A stretch of 64,000 nt of DNA from Roseomonas gilardii (GTDB lineage Bacteria; Pseudomonadota; Alphaproteobacteria; Acetobacterales; Acetobacteraceae), in NCBI RefSeq assembly GCF_001941945.1, contig NZ_CP015583.1, forward strand, positions 3,169,501-3,233,500, in the 5' to 3' direction. Under the pieces are notes generated by a model that had not been told where the DNA came from, did no database searches, and saw nothing but the letters and a program-made list of their open reading frames with translations. The position numbers and the translations under genes were made by a program. This document shows positions 25,933-33,864 of the stretch, piece after piece. The stretch's first letter is position 1; every line of letters begins with the position of its first letter.

Positions 25933-26944
25933 TGCACCACCACTGAACCTGATCACCGACATCCCCGGCATCACCGTCGGCCATGCCACGGACCTCGCCC
26001 TCGGCTCGGGCGTCACTGCGATCCTTTTCGCCGGTGGCGCTACCGCCGCCGTCAGCATGCGTGGCGGCGCCCCAGGCTCGCGCGACACGGAGCTGCTGGC
26101 GCTCGACAAGACGGTGGAGAAGGTGGACGGGATCGTTCTGTCTGGCGGCTCCACCTTCGGCCTCGATGCCGGGACCGGGGTGCAGGCGGCGCTGCGCGAG
26201 CTGGGGCGCGGGCAGAACTTCGCCGGCATCACCATCCCGCTGGCGCCGCAGGCCATCCTGTTCGACCTGCGCAATGGCGGCGACAAGGACTGGGGCCGCT
26301 TCCCGCCCTATCGCGAGCTCGGCTACGCCGCCGCGATGGAGGCCGCCGGCCAGGACTCCGGCCATGGCTTCGCACTCGGCAGCGTCGGGGCCGGGACGGG
26401 CGCCACCACGCCGCTGGTCAAGGGCGGGATCGGCTCCGCCAGCCTGCTGAGCGAGAGCGGCCATGTCGTCGCGGCCATCGTGGCGGTGAACGCGGTCGGT
26501 TCCCCCCTGGTCGGGGAAGGCCCATGGTTCTGGTCCGCCCCCTTCGAGCGGGACGGGGAATTCGGCGGCCGCGGCCTGCCCGCCCGCTTCGCGCCGGAAC
26601 ACCTGCGGCCGCGCTTCAAGGGCGGCCCCGGCACCGCCACCACGATCGGGCTGATCGCCACCAATGCCGCGCTGACCAAGGCCCAGGCCGCGCGCCTCGC
26701 CAGCATGGCGGATGACGGGCTGGCCCGCGCCATCCTGCCCGCCCATGCGCCGAACGACGGCGATACAATCTTCGCCGCCGCCACGGGGGAGGTGCCGTTG
26801 GCGAACCCGCTGCGCGACCTGACCCTGCTCGGCCATGCGGCGACCATCGCCATGGCCCGGGCGGTGGCACGCGGGGTCTTCGAGGCGACGGCGCTACCCT
26901 ATCCGGGCGCGCAGCCTTCCTGGCGCGAGCGTTTCGGGGGGTGA
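25925..26944 (+). CDS. P1-family (DmpA-like) aminopeptidase/amidase
   Basis: A 339-residue N-terminal-nucleophile hydrolase of the DmpA/BapA family (MEROPS S58). These enzymes mature by self-cleavage and remove N-terminal residues from small peptides or beta-peptides. Recognisable are the opening NLITDIPGITVGHATD, the SGGSTFGLDAGTGVQAAL loop, and the autocleavage neighbourhood GTATTIGLIATNAALTKAQA. A Thr in that block is the likely nucleophile, whereas some relatives use Ser. There is no signal peptide. It starts with GTG at 25925, overlapping the solute-binding gene by 8 bases, so the two are co-translated. A joint role in scavenging peptides is inferred. Confidence 0.88.
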   Translation: MPDAPPLNLITDIPGITVGHATDLALGSGVTAILFAGGATAAVSMRGGAPGSRDTELLALDKTVEKVDGIVLSGGSTFGLDAGTGVQAALRELGRGQNFAGITIPLAPQAILFDLRNGGDKDWGRFPPYRELGYAAAMEAAGQDSGHGFALGSVGAGTGATTPLVKGGIGSASLLSESGHVVAAIVAVNAVGSPLVGEGPWFWSAPFERDGEFGGRGLPARFAPEHLRPRFKGGPGTATTIGLIATNAALTKAQAARLASMADDGLARAILPAHAPNDGDTIFAAATGEVPLANPLRDLTLLGHAATIAMARAVARGVFEATALPYPGAQPSWRERFGG

Positions 26945-26987
26945 CGACCCGGCGGGACCTCCCGCCTCAGGAGCCTGTCACCGGGTG

Positions 26988-28541
26988 TCAGTCATGGGCC
27001 GCGTCGGCCATGTTCCTGGCCGGCAGCAGCGCGGAAAGCTGCGCGGCACGCTCCTCCAGCCCGCCGATCCGGGCGAGCGTGACGGCGATCTCGGCCAGCT
27101 TGCCGCACTGGGCCGGGCAGGCCGCGAAATGGCCCTCGGCGACGGCGGGGATCAGCGCATCGGTCAGGAGCGCGATCACGTTGCGGTAGCGGGCCGCCGT
27201 GTCGGCGCCAGGGCCGGCCCAGGCCGGGGCGGTGCCCCACCAGAGTACGTTCAGCAGGCGGTCGGGCGGCGTCGTGGCGAAGACGGCACCGGTCGTCGCA
27301 GTGACCGCGGCCAGCAGCGCCTGCTTCACCGTGCCGGGCGCACCCTCGGCACCATCCACCACCTGGCGCAGATGCTGCAGCTCCTGCGTCAGCACCGCAT
27401 CCGGCACCACGCCGACGCGAGCACCCACCATGGTGCCGCTGCTGTCGGCGAAGCCCTGCGGCGCCTCCAGCGCATTGATCAGCGGGTGGTACTCGTAGAG
27501 GCCGCTCCAGTCGAACTGGCCGCGGTAGAAGGATTCGTCATAGCCCTTCGGCACGCCCAGGAACCGTACGCCGACATCGCGGCCGCTGCGCCGGATCTTG
27601 AACAGGGCGAGGTCCAGCGTGTTCACCGGCCAGCCGAGATCCACCGCGCTCCAGAAGGCATCCACCGGCCCGTTGCCGGCGAGCGCCGCGGCATTGACCA
27701 GGAGATGCGTCGCCTGCCGCAGGTTCTGCACGTTGAAATGCCGGTCCGGCCCATGCAGGCCGATCATCCCAGCCTCGATCCCCGCCTGGATGTCGGCGGC
27801 GATGATGCCGTTCTCCAGCACATGGGTGAAGCGCGTGACGGCGAAATGCGTCGCCTCCGCCCCGTCTGCCCGCTTGGCTGCCCGCTCAGCCGCCGCGCGG
27901 CGCGCGGCGCGCATCCACTGCGCCTCGGCCAGCTTCTTGGTGGCGGTATAGACGTGGTCGGTCACATAGGCGAAGCATTTGCCGGTCGAGGAATAGACCG
28001 CCACCCGCACGCCATGGCGCCGGCAGGCCTCGATGACGTTGCCGCTGCCGAAGACATTGGTTTCCACCGCCTCGCGCACCACGGCCTCGGCCCGGCCCGG
28101 CTCGCGGATCGCGGCCAGGTGGAAGACCACCTCGGGCCGCGTCTCGCGGAAGGCGGCATCGAGCGCCGCCATGTCGCGGATATCGGCGGTGATGCCGACA
28201 CCCTCCCCGTGATGCGGGGCGATGTCCAGGCTGAACAGCGCGGCCGGCCCGAAGCCCTGCAGCAACTGGCGCAGCCGCGTGCCGACGGAGCCGGCGCCGC
28301 CAGTGACCAGGATCCGGCGCCCGGCCAGCCGCGCCAACGCCGCGTCGCGGTGCAGCTCCACATTGCGGGTCATGGCGAGTTCCAGCGGGTCCTCGTCCAG
28401 CCCGCCCTCGGCCTCCCGGGCGGCCAGGAGGCGCCGCGTCAGAACCTTCAGGGTCTCGGTCGCTGCCCCATCCAGGCCAGCGCTGCCATCAGGCGCCAGG
28501 GCGATGATCTGCTGAATCAGGTCGGCGCTGCTTTGCGGCAT
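26988..28541 (-). CDS. Extended SDR / CapD-like nucleotide-sugar epimerase or dehydratase
   Basis: A 517-residue protein. After about 75 unassigned N-terminal residues comes an extended-SDR domain: NAD(P) loop VTGGAGSVGTRLRQLL, DIRD and FHLAAIREPGRAE, then the YTATKKLAE active-site Tyr/Lys. NVQNLRQATHLLVNAA resembles the polysaccharide-biosynthesis protein CapD group, whose members are UDP-sugar 4,6-dehydratases or 5-epimerases. About 190 residues after the SDR core have no motif I know (for example SSGTMVGARVGVVPDAVL). No glycan gene is adjacent, so the substrate is open. I chose ATG at 28541; a start at 28580 is also open. It stands alone with an AT-rich upstream region. Confidence 0.8.
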   Translation of the reverse strand: MPQSSADLIQQIIALAPDGSAGLDGAATETLKVLTRRLLAAREAEGGLDEDPLELAMTRNVELHRDAALARLAGRRILVTGGAGSVGTRLRQLLQGFGPAALFSLDIAPHHGEGVGITADIRDMAALDAAFRETRPEVVFHLAAIREPGRAEAVVREAVETNVFGSGNVIEACRRHGVRVAVYSSTGKCFAYVTDHVYTATKKLAEAQWMRAARRAAAERAAKRADGAEATHFAVTRFTHVLENGIIAADIQAGIEAGMIGLHGPDRHFNVQNLRQATHLLVNAAALAGNGPVDAFWSAVDLGWPVNTLDLALFKIRRSGRDVGVRFLGVPKGYDESFYRGQFDWSGLYEYHPLINALEAPQGFADSSGTMVGARVGVVPDAVLTQELQHLRQVVDGAEGAPGTVKQALLAAVTATTGAVFATTPPDRLLNVLWWGTAPAWAGPGADTAARYRNVIALLTDALIPAVAEGHFAACPAQCGKLAEIAVTLARIGGLEERAAQLSALLPARNMADAAHD

Positions 28542-28772
28542 CGAATCAATCGCCCTGTTGGAGCAACGTGTCCTGCACAAGGACAGTGCGGCACGAAAGC
28601 TTTGTAACTCTCAGTTTCCGCAATGCAGCATACATGGGCTCATCAAGTAAAGTCGCATTAATTGGATTTAGGAATTCACACGAAACCCGGCGACTTCATG
28701 CCCCGCCAAACGGGATCATTCCAAAATGGCAACCGGCTTTCCGATTTTAGGGATGTGAAGAGCCCCGGTCTT

Positions 28773-28796
28773 TCCGGTCGTGTTTCCACGACCGGA
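28773..28796. terminator. Hairpin after the MoaD-MoeB pair
   Basis: A perfect 10-bp stem (TCCGGTCGTG and its complement) with loop TTTC lies 16 bases beyond the stop of the minus-strand MoeB-like gene. No T-run follows. It is the likely end of that transcript. The adjacent 28600-28740 stretch is unusually AT-rich and probably holds the promoter of the SDR gene at 26988-28541. Confidence 0.65.
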
Positions 28797-28812
28797 CGCG
28801 GAAGGCAGGGCG

Positions 28813-29988
28813 TCAGGCCTTCGGCCCGGTCCAGGCCGAGAAGCCTTTCTCCAGGTTGAACAGCCGTCCGGGATCATAGCCAGCCGTGACCAGGGCACGG
28901 ATGACGGCCGCGCTCCGCATGCCGGACTGGCAATAGACCAGCACGTCGCGGTCCCGTGGGATACCATCCAGCACGCCGGCGGTGCCCTGCTCCCGCAGCG
29001 CCCCGACCGCCTCGTCGATCAGCGGCTTGGGGATGCGCAGGGCATCCGGCAGGGTCCCACCCATCCATTCCGGCGGATTGCGGACGTCGAGCAACACCAT
29101 CTCCGGCCCCGCCTCCAGGCGGGCGAGGGCCTCGGTGGCGGAAAGCCCCTGTCCGACCACGGGCGCGGAGCAGACCATCTGGACCTCCCGCAGCACGATC
29201 TCGGAACGCGGCTTGCTGCAACAGGGACAGTCCGGCGCCTTGGCCACGGTGACGGTGCCGAAGCTCATGTCCAGCCCGTCATAGACCAGCATCCGCCCGA
29301 TCATCGGCGTGCCGATGCCGGTGAGCAGCTTGATCGCCTCGGTCGCCTGCAGCGCGCCGATCACGCCCGGCAGCACGCCCAGCACCCCCGCCTCGGCGCA
29401 GTTGGGCGCGAGCTCGGTCGGCGGCGGCTCGGGGAAGAGGCAGCGGTAGCAGGGGCCGACGCGCGCGTCGAAGACGCTGAGCTGCCCGTCGAAGCGCAGC
29501 ACGCCGCCATAGACGTTGGGGATGCCGAGCTTGGTGCAGGCATCGTTGACGAGGTAGCGTGTCGGGAAGTTGTCGGTCCCGTCGATCACCACGTCATAGC
29601 CGGCGATCAGGTCCAGCGCGTTGTCCACGGTCAGGAAGACGTCGTGGCGCTCGATCACCAGGTCCGGGTTCAGGTCGGTCATGCGCGCCGCGGCGCTTTC
29701 CGTCTTCTGCCGGCCCAGGGTGGAATAGCCATGGGCGACCTGGCGCTGGAGGTTGGTTTCCTCCACCACGTCAGGGTCCACCAGCCCGATGCGGCCGACG
29801 CCCGCGGCGGCGAGATAGAGGGCGGTGGGGCAGCCCAGCCCGCCGGCGCCAATCAGCAGCACGCTGCCGGCCTTCAGCCGGCGCTGCCCCTCGATGCCGA
29901 ACTCCGGCAGGATCAGGTGGCGACCGAAGCGACGCAACTCGGCGGCGCTGAGGTCCGGCAACGGGGCATCCGCCAGGCGTGCGCTCAT
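28813..29988 (-). CDS. moeB: MoeB/ThiF-family sulfur-carrier adenylyltransferase with rhodanese domain
   Basis: A 391-residue E1-like enzyme. The N-terminal domain (about 1-255) has the ATP loop GAGGLGCPTALYLAAAGVG, the family RHLILPEFGIEGQRRLK start, and paired zinc cysteines (CYRC and CPCC). It would adenylate the C-terminal Gly-Gly of a MoaD/ThiS-like carrier. The C-terminal rhodanese domain (about 285-391) carries the active Cys in VLVYCQSGMRSA and could pass sulfur on. Such MoeZ/MoeBR fusions serve molybdopterin, thiamine or cysteine synthesis. The start overlaps the stop of the sulfur-carrier gene (ATGA), so that carrier is its likely partner. Confidence 0.92.
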   Translation of the reverse strand: MSARLADAPLPDLSAAELRRFGRHLILPEFGIEGQRRLKAGSVLLIGAGGLGCPTALYLAAAGVGRIGLVDPDVVEETNLQRQVAHGYSTLGRQKTESAAARMTDLNPDLVIERHDVFLTVDNALDLIAGYDVVIDGTDNFPTRYLVNDACTKLGIPNVYGGVLRFDGQLSVFDARVGPCYRCLFPEPPPTELAPNCAEAGVLGVLPGVIGALQATEAIKLLTGIGTPMIGRMLVYDGLDMSFGTVTVAKAPDCPCCSKPRSEIVLREVQMVCSAPVVGQGLSATEALARLEAGPEMVLLDVRNPPEWMGGTLPDALRIPKPLIDEAVGALREQGTAGVLDGIPRDRDVLVYCQSGMRSAAVIRALVTAGYDPGRLFNLEKGFSAWTGPKA

Positions 29989-30254
29989 CCGCCGGCGATG
30001 CTCGCCAGGATGCGGATCTCGTCCCGGCTTTCGACCGGCGTCTCCAGCCCGTCCAGCAGGCGGATGTCCTGGCCGTTCTTGAACACCATCACGAAGGGCC
30101 GGAGCCGGTTGGCCGTGAAAAGGTGGCCCCGCATCTCCGGCAAGTCGTCCACCAGGCTGTCCAGCACCGACTGGACGGTATCGCCCTCGACCGTGACCTG
30201 CGCCTGCTGGGCTGTGTATCGGCGGAGCGAACTCGGCACCAGGATGACCGGCAT
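29985..30254 (-). CDS. MoaD/ThiS/CysO-like sulfur-carrier protein
   Basis: An 89-residue ubiquitin-fold protein ending in the diagnostic Gly-Gly (ILASIAGG), where a thiocarboxylate forms. The body has the MoaD/ThiS pattern LVPSSLRRYTAQQAQVTVEG and RPFVMVFKNGQDIRLLDGLETPV. It is translationally coupled to the MoeB-rhodanese gene, which would adenylate it and may load sulfur. Its closest roles are molybdopterin sulfuration or CysO-type cysteine synthesis. No moaE, thiG or cysM is adjacent, so the pathway cannot be fixed. The ATG at 30254 follows a weak GGGG-type site. The same two-gene unit is common in alphaproteobacteria. Confidence 0.85.
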   Translation of the reverse strand: MPVILVPSSLRRYTAQQAQVTVEGDTVQSVLDSLVDDLPEMRGHLFTANRLRPFVMVFKNGQDIRLLDGLETPVESRDEIRILASIAGG

Positions 30255-30473
30255 GGAACCCCTTTCGGAACGTGCCAGGGAGCCTGTCCAGCCCGGAGAC
30301 GAATTCCGGCGGCAACGCCTCGCAGGGAGGCGCCAGGGCCGCCGGCCTTCATGCCGGGCAGGCAGGGATCCCATGATCAGGAGCACCTATAGAGCGACGA
30401 CGTGTCGAAATCTGCAACCAAAATCTCGATTAAATTGACATATAAGCGCTTGATACGAATTACGAATGGTTAA

Positions 30474-30502
30474 CCGCGCCATCGCTCCGGGCCATGGCGC
30501 GG
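30474..30502 (-). terminator. Hairpin terminator after the phasin-like gene
   Basis: A perfect 9-bp stem (CCGCGCCAT and its complement) with an 11-base loop lies just past the stop of the gene at 30509-30820. On the minus strand it is followed by GGTTAACC, which is weakly T-containing. Beyond it (30400-30473) the sequence is AT-rich and probably carries promoter elements for the sulfur-carrier operon. Confidence 0.6.
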
Positions 30503-30508
30503 CCCGGT

Positions 30509-30820
30509 TCAGGAGCGGCCCAGGGTCTTGGCATTCGCCGCGACGCGGCGGCGGGCGGGCGCCATCGCGGCATTGGCGATCTGCCGCGCATCGGCGCCCT
30601 GCAGCGCCTTGCGGCCGGCATCCATCCATCCCTGGGTGAAGGCGCGCTGCTTCTCCAGCGCCATCTCCGTCAGGGCCGGGGCGGCCGTGGCGGGTTCGGC
30701 CCAGAGGCTGGCCGAGCGGAGGGTGAAGACCCACCCGGCCTGCCAGGCGAACAGGCTCCAGCGTGTCATCTCAGCGAAGGCCCCGACGGGGTCAGCCAGG
30801 TTGGGTGCGGTTTTGGGCAT
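30509..30820 (-). CDS. Small phasin-like protein, uncharacterised
   Basis: A 103-residue protein with no signal peptide or membrane span. It has an amphipathic helix-rich layout ([21 protein letters not shown], then [21 protein letters not shown]) and a basic Ala-rich tail ([16 protein letters not shown]). This recalls polyhydroxyalkanoate-granule phasins and related small helical proteins, whose tails often hold AKxAxxR repeats. The resemblance is weak and based on composition. The ATG at 30820 was chosen as the first Met with GAAGGC upstream. It follows the peroxiredoxin gene by 22 bases on the same strand, so they may share a transcript. Confidence 0.6.
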   Translation of the reverse strand: MPKTAPNLADPVGAFAEMTRWSLFAWQAGWVFTLRSASLWAEPATAAPALTEMALEKQRAFTQGWMDAGRKALQGADARQIANAAMAPARRRVAANAKTLGRS

Positions 30821-30842
30821 GGGGGCCTTCGTACAGGTTCGG

Positions 30843-31325
30843 CTACAACACCGCCAGAATCGTTTCGGCCTTGCTGGCTTCGAAGGCGCCCGGGGCCTCG
30901 ATCCCGACATGCGCCACCTTGCCGTCGCGGGCGATCAGGGCGAAGCGCTGGCAGCGCACCCCCATGCCGCGGGCGCCCAGGTCCATCTCCAGGCCCAGCG
31001 CGCGGGTGAAGGCGGCGGAGCCGTCGGCGAGCATCGTGATCTCCTCACCCAGGCCCTGGTCGCGGGCCCAGGCGGCCATGACGAAGGCGTCGTTCACCGC
31101 CATGCAGGCGATCGCATCGACGCCCTTGGCCCGCAGGGCCTCCGCCTGCTCCTTGAAGCCGGGCAAGTGCCTGGCGGAACAGGTGGGGGTGAAGGCGCCA
31201 GGGACGCCGAACAGCACCACCGTCCGGCCGGCGAAGAAGTCCGCGGTGTCCTGCTCCTGCGGTCCGTCCGGAGTGGCACGCATGAGCTTGACCGAGGGGA
31301 TCGTGTCACCGGGCTGAATGGGCAT
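30843..31325 (-). CDS. Peroxiredoxin (Prx5/AhpE-like)
   Basis: A 160-residue thiol peroxidase of the Prx5 subfamily that reduces hydrogen and alkyl peroxides. The catalytic loop [17 protein letters not shown] places the peroxidatic Cys at residue 49, with the conserved Pro, Thr and a later Arg ([10 protein letters not shown]). A second Cys (74) in [14 protein letters not shown] could be a resolving residue, as in bacterial Prx5 proteins, but this is inference. No glutaredoxin domain is fused. AGGAAAGGAAG precedes the ATG at 31325. It would act in the cytoplasm alongside the catalase at 2215-3714, though there is no linkage. Confidence 0.94.
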   Translation of the reverse strand: MPIQPGDTIPSVKLMRATPDGPQEQDTADFFAGRTVVLFGVPGAFTPTCSARHLPGFKEQAEALRAKGVDAIACMAVNDAFVMAAWARDQGLGEEITMLADGSAAFTRALGLEMDLGARGMGVRCQRFALIARDGKVAHVGIEAPGAFEASKAETILAVL

Positions 31326-31650
31326 GGGCTTCCTTTCCTGCTGGGCACGCCCCGGGGGCATCCCCCCGATGGGGATGGGATGGGGTTGGCGGCGCGCCCG
31401 CGCGGATGCGGCGCGAGCGGAGCCGGGCTGTCAAGCGCCAGCGGCCCGGCAGGTACATTGTCCGGCCGGAACCGCCCCGCGGCGACCCGTCCGGGACCCG
31501 CTCCCGGAAGCCGCCCCGGCCCCCTTCATGGGACAGTCCCGGGAGAGCCCGCTCGCAGGCGCCGGGCCGTCACGAAAACACAGCGGCAAGGGCGGCTTGT
31601 CGCCACAGGCCGCTTGCGGGCGGCGGGGGAGCCCGCCACATTCAGAGGTG
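31326..31650. other. Divergent promoter region of peroxiredoxin and YqgE genes
   Basis: These 325 bases separate the minus-strand peroxiredoxin gene from the plus-strand YqgE gene. No gene is supported. The sequence is GC-rich throughout, and I cannot place promoters for either side with confidence beyond the ribosome sites. Confidence 0.3.
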
Positions 31651-32358
31651 ATGGCGAGGCACGCACGAGACGACGACACCCCCGATCTTCCCGAGGACGC
31701 CCCAGAGGGCCGGCCCGAGGGAGCCAAGGATTCGCCCGCCCGCCGCCCGGCCCGGCGGCGGAGCCGGAAGGGCCGCGACCGGGACATCAGCCTGCCCGAC
31801 AGCACCTCCATGGCGGGGCAGGTTCTGATCGCCATGCCCAGCATGCAGGACCCGCGCTTCGCCCGCAGTGTGATCTGCCTCTGCGCCCATTCCTCGGACG
31901 GGGCGATGGGGATCGTGCTGAACAAGGCGATCGAGAACCTGTCCTTCGACGACCTGCTGAAGCAGCTCGACGTCGCGCCGGTGCCGCCGCAGCGCCGGAT
32001 CGCGCTGCATGCCGGCGGGCCGGTGGAGGGCGGGCGAGGCTTCGTGCTGCACACGGCAGACTGGTCCAGCGAGGGCAGCCTGCAGGTCGATCCCGAACTG
32101 GCCCTGACGGCGAGCGTCGATATCCTGAAGGCCATCGCCGGCGGCGGCGGGCCGCGCCGGGGCCTGCTGGCCCTGGGCTATGCCGGCTGGGGTCCGGGGC
32201 AGCTGGAGGAGGAGCTCCAGCAGAATGCCTGGCTCAACGTGTCCCCGGACGAGGCCCTGATCTTCGAGGAGGAAGAGAACGACGCCAAGTGGCGCCGGGC
32301 GCTGGCCAAGCTCCGGGTGGACCCGCTCCTGCTGGTGAGCGTCGCCGGGCGAGCCTGA
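31651..32358 (+). CDS. YqgE/AlgH family protein
   Basis: A 235-residue protein of the conserved YqgE/AlgH (UPF0301) family. The core starts [20 protein letters not shown] and has the family's [20 protein letters not shown] and [17 protein letters not shown] blocks. The family is widespread, and its biochemical role is not established. The first 55 residues are a charged, Arg/Pro-rich extension ([15 protein letters not shown]) not typical of the core, so an inner start is possible; GAGGTG before ATG 31651 supports the longer form. The nhaA gene follows 149 bases later on the same strand. Confidence 0.9.
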   Translation: MARHARDDDTPDLPEDAPEGRPEGAKDSPARRPARRRSRKGRDRDISLPDSTSMAGQVLIAMPSMQDPRFARSVICLCAHSSDGAMGIVLNKAIENLSFDDLLKQLDVAPVPPQRRIALHAGGPVEGGRGFVLHTADWSSEGSLQVDPELALTASVDILKAIAGGGGPRRGLLALGYAGWGPGQLEEELQQNAWLNVSPDEALIFEEEENDAKWRRALAKLRVDPLLLVSVAGRA

Positions 32359-32507
32359 TCGCGCCGGGCCGGGGCGCAGAAACCGGCCCTCCTTCCCCAG
32401 CGCAACCGGTGCCGCCGCAGGCCGATAACGCCCGGTTCCGGTTGTACGGCCGCGCCGGGCATGGGAAGCGCCCGCTACCCGCCCCTGACATGAAGGAGCC
32501 GCGCCCC

Positions 32508-33716
32508 ATGGCACACGCCCCACGCCGCCCCGTCCTTTCGCTGCTGCGCGACTTCCTGGACCACAGCGCCTCGGGTGGGCTGGTCCTCATGGCCGCCGCC
32601 GCCCTGGCGCTGGTGGTGGCCAATACCGGCCTGGCGCCGGCCTATTTCCATGCGCTGCACACCTATGTCGGCGGCCTCAGCCTGCTGCACTGGATCAATG
32701 ACGGGTTGATGGCGGTCTTCTTCCTGCTCGTCGGGCTGGAGATCAAGCGCGAGATGCTGGACGGCCAGCTCGCGAGCTGGGGGCGCCGCGCCCTGCCCGG
32801 CATCGCCGCCCTCGGCGGCATGGCGGTGCCGGCGCTGATCTATGTCGGCTTCGCCCATGGCGATCCGGAGGCGCTGCGCGGCTGGGCCGTGCCCGCCGCC
32901 ACCGACATCGCCTTCGCCCTCGGCGTGATCTCCCTGCTGGGACAGCGCGTGCCCGCCTCGCTGAAGATCTTCCTCGCCGCGCTCGCCATCCTCGACGACC
33001 TCGGCGCCGTGGTGATCATCGCCGTGTTCTACACGGACAGCCTCTCGCTGCTGGCGCTCGGCGCCGACGGCGTGATCCTGGTGCTGCTCTTCCTGCTCAA
33101 CCGCGCCGGCACGCGGCAGCTCTGGCCCTATCTGCTGCTTGGCGCGCTGCTCTGGTTCTTCATGCTGCAATCGGGCGTGCATGCCACGCTGGCGGGCGTG
33201 CTGCTGGCCCTCTGCATCCCCCTGCGCCATCGCCCGGGCGGGGCCGACGACACGGTGGAATCGCCACTGCACCGGCTGGAGCACGGGCTGACGCGCTGGG
33301 TGAACTTCCTGATCCTGCCCATCTTCGGCTTCGCCAATGCCGGCGTCTCCTTCACCGGGATGAGCCCGGAGGCCCTGCTCGGCCCCGTCTCGCTGGGCGT
33401 CGGGCTGGGCCTCTTCCTCGGCAAGCAGATCGGCGTCTTCGGAGGCGCCTGGCTGGCCGTGAAGCTCGGCGTGGCGGAACGCCCGGCCGGGGCGAGCTGG
33501 CCGCAGATCTACGGCACCGCCCTGCTCTGCGGCATCGGCTTCACCATGAGCCTGTTCATCGGCCTCCTCGCCTTCCCCACCCATCCGGAGATGCAGGACG
33601 CGGTGAAGATCGGCGTGCTCGGCGGCTCGGTGGTTTCGGCCCTCTGCGGCGCGGCCCTGCTCCGCGTCACCGGACGGGCGCTGGATGCGCGGGGGGAGGC
33701 GATCCGGGCCTCCTGA
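32508..33716 (+). CDS. nhaA: Na+/H+ antiporter NhaA
   Basis: A 402-residue inner-membrane antiporter that expels sodium in exchange for protons. About twelve hydrophobic segments are present. The ion-binding aspartates are in [18 protein letters not shown] and [17 protein letters not shown], the two hallmark sites of NhaA. The pH-sensor-like N-terminal region and the [10 protein letters not shown] block match the family. I chose ATG at 32508 because AAGGAG lies nine bases before it; ATG 32490 would add six residues. It ends just before a palindromic repeat shared with the convergent solute-binding gene. Confidence 0.96.
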   Translation: MAHAPRRPVLSLLRDFLDHSASGGLVLMAAAALALVVANTGLAPAYFHALHTYVGGLSLLHWINDGLMAVFFLLVGLEIKREMLDGQLASWGRRALPGIAALGGMAVPALIYVGFAHGDPEALRGWAVPAATDIAFALGVISLLGQRVPASLKIFLAALAILDDLGAVVIIAVFYTDSLSLLALGADGVILVLLFLLNRAGTRQLWPYLLLGALLWFFMLQSGVHATLAGVLLALCIPLRHRPGGADDTVESPLHRLEHGLTRWVNFLILPIFGFANAGVSFTGMSPEALLGPVSLGVGLGLFLGKQIGVFGGAWLAVKLGVAERPAGASWPQIYGTALLCGIGFTMSLFIGLLAFPTHPEMQDAVKIGVLGGSVVSALCGAALLRVTGRALDARGEAIRAS

Positions 33717-33821
33717 GGCGCGGCTCCCGTGACCCGGGGGCAAGGCGCCCCCTCACCTCCGCGCAGCACCCACTCCCGGCGGGGTCTCGGGGAGGCCCTC
33801 GCCTCCCTGAGCGGAGAGGGT

Positions 33822-33846
33822 GTGGGAGAGGCAGGGCCTCTCCCAC
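33822..33846. terminator. Palindrome between convergent nhaA and solute-binding genes
   Basis: A perfect 10-bp stem (GTGGGAGAGG and its complement) with a 5-base loop lies between the two convergent stops. It resembles other GAGAGG..CCTCTC palindromes at 51212-51232, 52771-52799 and 63697-63713. It is likely both a bidirectional terminator and a member of a dispersed repeat family. Confidence 0.6.
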
Positions 33847-33864
33847 GGACAGGCAGCCCTCGGA

